Shown in pieces: positions 14,672 to 19,869 of a stretch of 19,869 nucleotides of DNA (the first letter of the stretch is position 1; each line of letters opens with the position of its first letter). The notes under the pieces are model-generated. The model did not search any database, was not told the origin of the DNA, and saw only the letters and a list, made by a program, of their open reading frames with translations. Position numbers and translations under genes: made by a program. The stretch is from JBCDCP01 sp039181495 (lineage in GTDB: Bacteria > Pseudomonadota > Alphaproteobacteria > Rhizobiales > Tepidamorphaceae). The stretch covers positions 1 to 19,869 of the forward strand of contig JBCDCP010000053.1 of the NCBI GenBank assembly GCA_039181495.1, written 5' to 3'.

Positions 14672-15984
14672 GCACTCGGCGCGCACCGGCTGGGCTGATT
14701 GCCTATCAACTGGCAACGCGTCTGGTGACGCCGTTGAGCGGCGCCGTCATTGCCCTTCGCCAAAAACGCGGCAAAGAGGATGCCAACCATCGCGCTGAAC
14801 GCTTCGGCAAGGCGTCAGCTGGTCGGCCCCAAGGGCCGCTCATCTGGGTCCATGCGGCAAGTGTCGGCGAGGCCAAGGCTGTCCTGCCGCTGATCGAGCA
14901 GATCAGCGTTCTCTATCCTGACATGTACATCCTAGCGACGACGACAACAGTGACGTCGGCGCTGATCATGAAGCGGCAACTGCCGCGCATGGCCTATCAC
15001 CAGTTTGTTCCGCTGGACATGCCCCGTTTCGTCGACCGCTTCATGAGCCACTGGAAACCGGAGCTGATCATTTTTGCGGAATCCGAGATCTGGCCCAACA
15101 TACTAATGCGGGCCCGGCAGCAAGGTTCCCGGCTCGCTCTGGTCAATGGCCGCATGTCGCAGCGGTCTTTTCAACGCTGGACCAGGGCCCGCTCGGTCGT
15201 TGCCCATCTGCTCGCCGGATTTGATGTTTGCCTTGCTCAATCGGAGTCCGATGCCGAACGCCTCGGCAAGCTGGGTGCGTCCTCTGTGCTGAACACGGGC
15301 AACATCAAGTTCGACGTCCCTGCGCCGGAAGCCAATGTAGTGGAAGTGGCCGCGTTCAAGCGCCGCTTCGGCGAACATCCGCGTTGGGCCGCCGTGAGCA
15401 CGCATCCCGGCGAGGAGGAAATCGTCGCCGAGGTGCATATGCACCTGAAACAGAAGCGGCCTGACGTGAGGACACTGATCGCGCCCCGCCATCCGGAACG
15501 CGGAACTGAAATTGCGGCTATGTTAAGCGCGCGCGGCCTCACTGTTGCGCAACGCTCCAAGAACTCGCTGCCGCCCCACGATGCCGAGATCTTCATTCTC
15601 GACACCATCGGCGAGCTTGGTCTCGTGTTCCGGCAATTTCCCGTGACCTTCATGGGCGGATCACTGGTTCGCCATGGCGGACAGAATCCGATCGAGCCGG
15701 CTAAACTGGGGTCCGCGATTGTTCATGGACCGCACATCCGGAATTTCGACGAGGTCTATTCCGCGCTTGATGTGGGCGGCGGTGCGGAAATGGTCAGGGG
15801 TTCGATCCAGCTTGCGCAGGCCGTCGGCAATCTGATCGACAATCCAAGCAAGGCACGCCTCAGGGCCGATGCGGCCAATGCCGCGCTCGAGCCGTATACC
15901 GGCTCACTTGACCGTACCATGGCAGCCCTCGGTCCGTTGCTCGATGATATCGCCCGCGCCTATGCCAGCCAGGGTACGCGCTGA
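14668..15984 (+). CDS. waaA: Kdo transferase (3-deoxy-D-manno-octulosonic acid transferase)
   Basis: A 438-residue WaaA (KdtA), the GT-B glycosyltransferase that moves Kdo from CMP-Kdo onto the lipid A precursor at the inner face of the inner membrane. An N-terminal hydrophobic anchor (about 8-30) precedes RAERFGK (42-48) and WVHAASVGEAKA (60-71), where Glu68 is the expected catalytic base. Also present are FAESEIWPNIL, LVNGRMSQRSFQRW, STHPGEEE and, in the C-terminal domain, FMGGSLVRHGGQNPIEPA, the family's nucleotide-binding signature. The ATG at 14668 overlaps the preceding TGA (ATGA) and has GGCGAGGGAG seven bases upstream; the frame beginning at 14614 is unneeded. lpxK follows after 4 bases. 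Confidence 0.96.
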   Translation: MSTRRAPAGLIAYQLATRLVTPLSGAVIALRQKRGKEDANHRAERFGKASAGRPQGPLIWVHAASVGEAKAVLPLIEQISVLYPDMYILATTTTVTSALIMKRQLPRMAYHQFVPLDMPRFVDRFMSHWKPELIIFAESEIWPNILMRARQQGSRLALVNGRMSQRSFQRWTRARSVVAHLLAGFDVCLAQSESDAERLGKLGASSVLNTGNIKFDVPAPEANVVEVAAFKRRFGEHPRWAAVSTHPGEEEIVAEVHMHLKQKRPDVRTLIAPRHPERGTEIAAMLSARGLTVAQRSKNSLPPHDAEIFILDTIGELGLVFRQFPVTFMGGSLVRHGGQNPIEPAKLGSAIVHGPHIRNFDEVYSALDVGGGAEMVRGSIQLAQAVGNLIDNPSKARLRADAANAALEPYTGSLDRTMAALGPLLDDIARAYASQGTR

Positions 15985-15988
15985 GGGC

Positions 15989-17089
15989 ATGAGCTGGAAC
16001 ACGCCGAAGTTCTGGTACGCGCCCAACTACACAGTTTCGGCGCTATCGCTTCTTCCAGTGGGCTGGATCTACGGTGCCGTAACGGGTCTGCGCATGCGGC
16101 TGTCATCGACCAGCCGCGCCCTGGCACCTGTCGTCTGTATCGGAAATCCAACCGTGGGCGGAGCCGGCAAGACACCGGTTGCACTCGCCATGGCCAGGCT
16201 ACTGGCGCGCCATGGACGGCATCCAGGCTTTCTCAGCCGCGGCTATGGTGGCAACGCCAATCGACCAACGTTTGTCAGGCGGGAGACGAGTGCCGAGATC
16301 TGCGGCGACGAACCAGTCTTACTGGCGCGGGAATTCCCTACCGTGGTGAGTGTAGACCGGCCTTGGGGCGCGGACGTTCTGCTCGAAGGCGATCCAGAGG
16401 CCAAAGGGCAAAAAGGCGATCCAGTTGATGTTATCGTCATGGATGACGGCTTTCACAACGCCTCACTGGAGAAGGCACTGTCATTTCTGGTCATCGACAA
16501 GAGTGCAGGACTGGGCAATGGCTTCGTGTTTCCGGCCGGGCCACTGCGCATGAGCCTCAAGGGTAACCTGCAGCGGGCGGATGCCGTCATCATTGCCGGG
16601 AACAAAAAGGCGGAGCTGAGCCCCGATGTCGAAGCTGTGATGGCGCGTTGCGAACGTCGCGGCCTGCCGGTTTTCCGGGCCCATGTAGAACCCGACGGAG
16701 AAACGCTGAAGACCCTGCGCGGCAAGCCGCTGATTGCCTTCGCCGGGATTGCTCGCCCGGAGAAGTTCTTCGCGACGTTGCGCGCGGCCAATCTGGATGT
16801 TGTCGAGTCGCATTCCTTTCCTGACCACCATGCTTTCAGTGCGGATGATGCCGAGAAGCTGGTAGCAGCGGCGATCGCGATCGAGGCGACATTGATCACG
16901 ACCGAGAAAGACGCTGTGCGGTTTGCCCGAACAAAGGTGGGTCCATTGGCGCGGCTGCGCCAGCAAACACGTGTCCTTCCAGTAACCGCAAGGTTTCCTC
17001 GTGCCGAGCAGACCGTGTTGCGAGAGATGCTGAAGGCACTGCCGCCGCGTTTTGTTGTGCCAGCAACCCCGACATATGACGACGACTGA
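15989..17089 (+). CDS. lpxK: Tetraacyldisaccharide 4'-kinase
   Basis: A 366-residue LpxK, which uses ATP to phosphorylate the 4' position of the lipid A disaccharide at the inner membrane, just before Kdo transfer by WaaA. The N-terminal hydrophobic helix (about 15-33) anchors it. The P-loop is GNPTVGGAGKTP (52-63), followed by FLSRGYGG (81-88), CGDEPVLLA (105-113), DDGFHN (152-157) and FPDHHAF and TTEKDAVRF near the C-terminus. The Walker-B-like DDGFQ stretch normally has Gln; here it is His, and the base next to it Asn. The ATG at 15989 lies 4 bases after the waaA stop. GAGGG overlaps the stop, tight to the ATG, so translation is probably coupled to waaA. Confidence 0.95.
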   Translation: MSWNTPKFWYAPNYTVSALSLLPVGWIYGAVTGLRMRLSSTSRALAPVVCIGNPTVGGAGKTPVALAMARLLARHGRHPGFLSRGYGGNANRPTFVRRETSAEICGDEPVLLAREFPTVVSVDRPWGADVLLEGDPEAKGQKGDPVDVIVMDDGFHNASLEKALSFLVIDKSAGLGNGFVFPAGPLRMSLKGNLQRADAVIIAGNKKAELSPDVEAVMARCERRGLPVFRAHVEPDGETLKTLRGKPLIAFAGIARPEKFFATLRAANLDVVESHSFPDHHAFSADDAEKLVAAAIAIEATLITTEKDAVRFARTKVGPLARLRQQTRVLPVTARFPRAEQTVLREMLKALPPRFVVPATPTYDDD

Positions 17090-17109
17090 CTGCGTCGGTC
17101 GGTAGGGGC

Positions 17110-17334
17110 TCAGTCTTTACCTTCGCGGATCGCCAATTCCCGGTCCATGGCAATTCGTGCTGTGGCGTAGGGCTCCTGCCGGGCGACATTCCAGTAGCGC
17201 AAATCCTCAAGCGGGATCGGCAGGCCGGACACCGCGCATGTGACGAATGTTCCTGAGCGGAGGACCTGATAGTCTCCGTCCAGATAACGCAGGCGGGCTT
17301 CGTTGCCCGAGCTGGGACGTTCCATGCGGTTCAT
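17110..17334 (-). CDS. DUF2093 domain-containing protein
   Basis: A 74-residue soluble protein that fits DUF2093: EARLRYLDGDYQVLRSGTFV (12-31), then CAVSGLPIPLEDLRYWNV (33-50) and EPYATARIAMDREL. The CAVSG...I.L..L.YW pattern is the family signature. Members are small, restricted to alphaproteobacteria, and of unknown function; the single Cys does not suggest a zinc finger. ATG 17334 is the longest start and Met4 (17325) is possible; neither has a strong ribosome site. It lies 79 bases downstream of xseA on the same strand and 20 bases from the convergent lpxK stop, a neighbourhood that is common for it in rhizobia. Confidence 0.9.
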   Translation of the reverse strand: MNRMERPSSGNEARLRYLDGDYQVLRSGTFVTCAVSGLPIPLEDLRYWNVARQEPYATARIAMDRELAIREGKD

Positions 17335-17413
17335 GTCTGAGTGATAGGCAGGCGACCCGTCGATTGCAATGGAAATGCAGCCAGAAGGGCGTCAGTTGCC
17401 ATGGCACGCCGGC

Positions 17414-19033
17414 TCAGAACAGCGACCCTTGACCGCCTCCAGCTTTGTCCTCTTGCCGACGTACTTGCCCAGCGGTCCCGCTGGCCTTCTTTTCGGGCTG
17501 GGCTGTGCGGGCTGGCGCACTGCCAGCACCGGTCTGTGACGTGCCTCCACCTTTGTCCGTCACGCGCACATCAACCTGCCCGTCTGCGAAGCTGAGGCCG
17601 AACTCGCCAGCCTTCCGCGCGGCATCCGTGCTCCGGATCAGGTTGCCATCAGCATCCCTGGCCAGCGCATAGCCACGCGACAGGGTAGCGGAGTAGCCAA
17701 GTGCGGCGAGGAGCTTGCCGGACTGATCGAGCCTGGCACGCGCGCGTGAGACACGTGCTGCCTGGGCCCTGACGGCAGCCTGACTGGCATGAGCAAGTGT
17801 ACGGCGACCAGCGCCAACGCGCTGCGAAACGAGGATGGGCTTCAACCGCGTCACTGCCCTGTCCAGCGCTGCACGTCGATCGCGCACGTCCTGCCCACGG
17901 CTGCGTTCAAACCGACGGGAGAGTTCATCAAGCCGGCGACGCGGCAGCACGGCCAGGTCGCGCAGACGCGGCATTCGGCTCTGCAACAGTGCAAGATGCT
18001 GACGCCGGTCAGAAATCTGACGTCGCATACCGTTCAAGAGGCCGCTTCGTGACACATCCAGGCGCTGACGCGGCAGTGCCAGCAGGTCCTCAAGGCGCGG
18101 CAGACCACGGGCAGCCGCAATGAACTCGCGGCGCCGGTCGCCAGTCAGACGAATTAGCGCGCGCAGCAGCCGCGCCTGGCGGTCGCCAATGGTTGAGATC
18201 AGCTCAGTGCGAACCGGGACAGCCATTTCCGCTGCTGCCGTGGGAGTCGGCGCACGCCTGTCCGAGGCGAAATCAATCAGCGTCGTGTCGGTTTCGTGTC
18301 CGACAGCAGAAATGAGTGGAATGTCGCTGTCCGCGGCGGCGCGTACCACAATTTCCTCGTTGAATGCCCAAAGGTCTTCGAGACTGCCGCCGCCACGCCC
18401 GACGATCAGGACATCCGGCCGCGGTATAGGATCGGCGAACGCCATCGCGTTGAAGCCACGGATGCCAGCTGCGATCTCTTCTGCAGCGCCCTCCCCCTGA
18501 ACCCGGCAAGGCCAGACCAGCACATGCACGGGAAACCGGTCGCGCAATCTGTGTAGGATGTCGCGGATGACGGCGCCGGTCGGCGATGTAACGACGCCAA
18601 TGATGCGTGGCATCTCGGGAAGCAGCTGTTTGCGTGCTTGATCGAACAGGCCCTCGGCCGCAAGGCGTTTACGGCGTTCTTCAAGCTGCGCCAGCAAAGC
18701 GCCGGCACCGGCCGGCTCGATTGCGTCGATAACAATCTGGTACTTCGACTGCCCGGGAAACGTGGTGATCTTGCCGCTCGCGACCACTTCGAGACCCTGT
18801 TCGAGCTGAACGCCAATGCGCGCCGCGACACCTTTCCAGATCACGCCGCTGAGGACAGCCCGGTCGTCTTTCAGATCGAGGTAGACATGCCCGGACGCCG
18901 GTCGGGAGACGCGTCCCAACTCACCTCGCACGCGCACGTAGGAAAAGGTCTCCTCGACATTGCGTTTGATCGCGCCGGAGATTTCCGAAACCGTCTGCTC
19001 GGGCAGGTTCGACAGGGTGGATGAAACGGCCAA
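17414..19033 (-). CDS. xseA: Exodeoxyribonuclease VII large subunit
   Basis: A 539-residue XseA, which with many copies of XseB makes the single-strand-specific exonuclease of mismatch and recombination repair. Order: N-terminal OB-fold (about 10-108, including VRGELGRVSRPASGHVYLDL), catalytic domain (GVVTSPTGAVIRDILHRL at 146-163, GRGGGSLEDLWAFNEE at 212-227, SAVGHETDTTLIDF at 242-255 and DRRAPTPTAAAE at 258-269). Then a long Arg/Leu/Gln-rich coiled coil (about 275-440) and a C-terminal domain (LAALGYSATLSRGYAL). A Gly/Ser/Lys-rich tail of about 50 residues ends in GSLF. The start is TTG 19033 with AGGAG six bases upstream; no ATG is nearby. xseB is not in the window. It is divergent to purD. 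Confidence 0.96.
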   Translation of the reverse strand: MAVSSTLSNLPEQTVSEISGAIKRNVEETFSYVRVRGELGRVSRPASGHVYLDLKDDRAVLSGVIWKGVAARIGVQLEQGLEVVASGKITTFPGQSKYQIVIDAIEPAGAGALLAQLEERRKRLAAEGLFDQARKQLLPEMPRIIGVVTSPTGAVIRDILHRLRDRFPVHVLVWPCRVQGEGAAEEIAAGIRGFNAMAFADPIPRPDVLIVGRGGGSLEDLWAFNEEIVVRAAADSDIPLISAVGHETDTTLIDFASDRRAPTPTAAAEMAVPVRTELISTIGDRQARLLRALIRLTGDRRREFIAAARGLPRLEDLLALPRQRLDVSRSGLLNGMRRQISDRRQHLALLQSRMPRLRDLAVLPRRRLDELSRRFERSRGQDVRDRRAALDRAVTRLKPILVSQRVGAGRRTLAHASQAAVRAQAARVSRARARLDQSGKLLAALGYSATLSRGYALARDADGNLIRSTDAARKAGEFGLSFADGQVDVRVTDKGGGTSQTGAGSAPARTAQPEKKASGTAGQVRRQEDKAGGGQGSLF

Positions 19034-19198
19034 TGGCGACTCCTGAATTGTGGTCGAATGGAGCGCGCCGATGCGCCTGCGTCAAGCAATGCCTCGCGAC
19101 CGCATCTTGCCCACAAGAGTGGCGACTTGCCCCCTATGGCCGGGAAACCGTCAATGCTAGGGACAGTGAAAGGTCCGATCTCCGGGAAGGTTATCGTA
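19034..19198. promoter_or_regulatory. xseA-purD divergent promoter region
   Basis: 165 bases between two divergent start codons. On the - strand, CTTGAC (19081-19086) matches the rhizobial -35 box, but the hexamer 17-18 bases downstream is poor. On the + strand, GGGAAGG (19184-19190) is the purD ribosome site 8 bases before the ATG. I see no PurR-like palindrome, riboswitch fold or terminator. Confidence 0.35.
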
Positions 19199-19869
19199 AT
19201 GAACGTGCTCCTCATTGGCGGCGGCGGCCGAGAACATGCGCTGGCCTGGGCGATATCGGGCAGCCCCGCGCTCGGCCGGTTCTTCTGTGCTCCCGGCAAC
19301 GCTGGGATCGCAACTTGCGCAGAAATCGTGTCGCTCGACATCGCCGATCACCAAGCTGTTGCAGCATTCTGCAAGGACCATGCGATCGATCTCGTGGTGG
19401 TCGGGCCGGAAGCGCCGCTCGTTGCCGGCATAGCGGATGATCTGACAGCGAAGGGCATTTCGGTGTTTGGCCCTTCGCGGGCGGCGGCCGCGCTGGAAGG
19501 GTCGAAGGCATTCATGAAGGCGGTGTGTGCCGAGGCGGGCATTCCAACAGCCAAGCATCACCGCTTCACCGATCCCGATGCGGCCAAGGCAGACATCCGC
19601 GCGCGCGGCACGCCCATCGTGATCAAGCAAGACGGGCTCGCCGCCGGCAAGGGCGTTAGTGTTGCTGTGACGCTCGATGACGCGTTTGAGGCTGTCGATA
19701 CGCTTCTGACGGATAATCAGGAAGTCCTTGTCGAAGACTTTCTCGATGGCGAAGAGGTCAGCGTGTTCGCTCTGAGCGATGGCAAGACGGTCTTGCCACT
19801 GGCTTCCGCTCAGGATCACAAGCGCGCCTATGATGGCGATGAAGGCCCCAACACCGGCGGTATGGGCGC
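19199..19869 (+). CDS. purD: Phosphoribosylamine-glycine ligase (GARS), 3' truncated by window end
   Basis: The first 223 codons of purD; the frame is open at the window edge, so the gene is cut and not a pseudogene. PurD joins glycine to 5-phosphoribosylamine with ATP, step two of purine synthesis. The visible part has the N-terminal signature MNVLLIGGGGREHALAW (1-17), APGNAGI (31-37), VVVGPEAPLVAGIADDL (67-83) and FGPSRAAAALEGSKAFMK (91-108). The ATP-grasp entry follows: PIVIKQDGLAAGKGV (138-152), VEDFLDGEEVSVFALSDG, then QDHKRAYDGDEGPNTGGMG at the edge. The normal length is about 425 residues, so roughly half is seen. ATG 19199 has GGGAAGG at good spacing. Confidence 0.97.
   Translation, partial: MNVLLIGGGGREHALAWAISGSPALGRFFCAPGNAGIATCAEIVSLDIADHQAVAAFCKDHAIDLVVVGPEAPLVAGIADDLTAKGISVFGPSRAAAALEGSKAFMKAVCAEAGIPTAKHHRFTDPDAAKADIRARGTPIVIKQDGLAAGKGVSVAVTLDDAFEAVDTLLTDNQEVLVEDFLDGEEVSVFALSDGKTVLPLASAQDHKRAYDGDEGPNTGGMG

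Noticed and set aside
19199..19869. purD as a pseudogene
   Set aside because: The frame is intact with all expected motifs up to the last base; it is only cut by the window edge.

Overview
The window reads as an ordinary, gene-dense stretch of alphaproteobacterial chromosome. Gene content points to Hyphomicrobiales (rhizobia and relatives of the Phyllobacteriaceae/Hoeflea type). The markers are a DUF6101 protein, a DUF4170 protein, a DUF2093 protein, a plant/rhizobial-type glutamate-cysteine ligase, and the order tldE(pmbA)-cysQ-DUF4170-DUF374 acyltransferase-waaA-lpxK. The DNA is GC-rich throughout, starts are a mix of ATG, GTG and TTG, and I see no mobile element, tRNA, rRNA or CRISPR. Placement below the order level is inference.

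Layout. 1-2943 (+): the terminator of an unseen upstream gene, a 56-residue His/Cys-rich lipoprotein, a MATE efflux pump and a Met-rich DUF937 protein. 3006-4488: a divergent pair, a DUF1127 protein (-) and a LysR-type regulator (+), sharing a dense regulatory region with a canonical LysR box. 4644-8944: a HerA-like ATPase (+) meeting gshA (-) tail to tail on a shared TTAA, with rsmE upstream of gshA. 8993-11112: a GNAT acetyltransferase and ubiA (+), then a DUF6101 gene (-). 11461-17089 (+): a tight six-gene run, tldE, cysQ-like phosphatase, DUF4170, DUF374 acyltransferase, waaA and lpxK, with overlaps or gaps of a few bases; the last two make and decorate Kdo2-lipid A. 17110-19033 (-): xseA followed by DUF2093. 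19199-end (+): the 5' part of purD, cut by the window edge.

How the genes fit together. The central theme is the envelope: LpxK phosphorylates the lipid A precursor and WaaA adds Kdo. The DUF374 protein is a predicted acyltransferase that probably acts on the same molecule or on phospholipid. UbiA (ubiquinone), GshA (glutathione), RsmE (16S rRNA modification), XseA (DNA repair) and PurD (purines) are unrelated housekeeping genes.

I did not find a new multi-gene system. The most interesting signals are the regulatory architecture between the DUF1127 and lysR genes (four GATGC/GCATC half-sites, overlapping divergent promoters, a hairpin-rich leader), the His/Cys-rich mini-lipoprotein, and an orphan HerA ATPase with a long unstructured tail and no NurA or known defence partner beside it.
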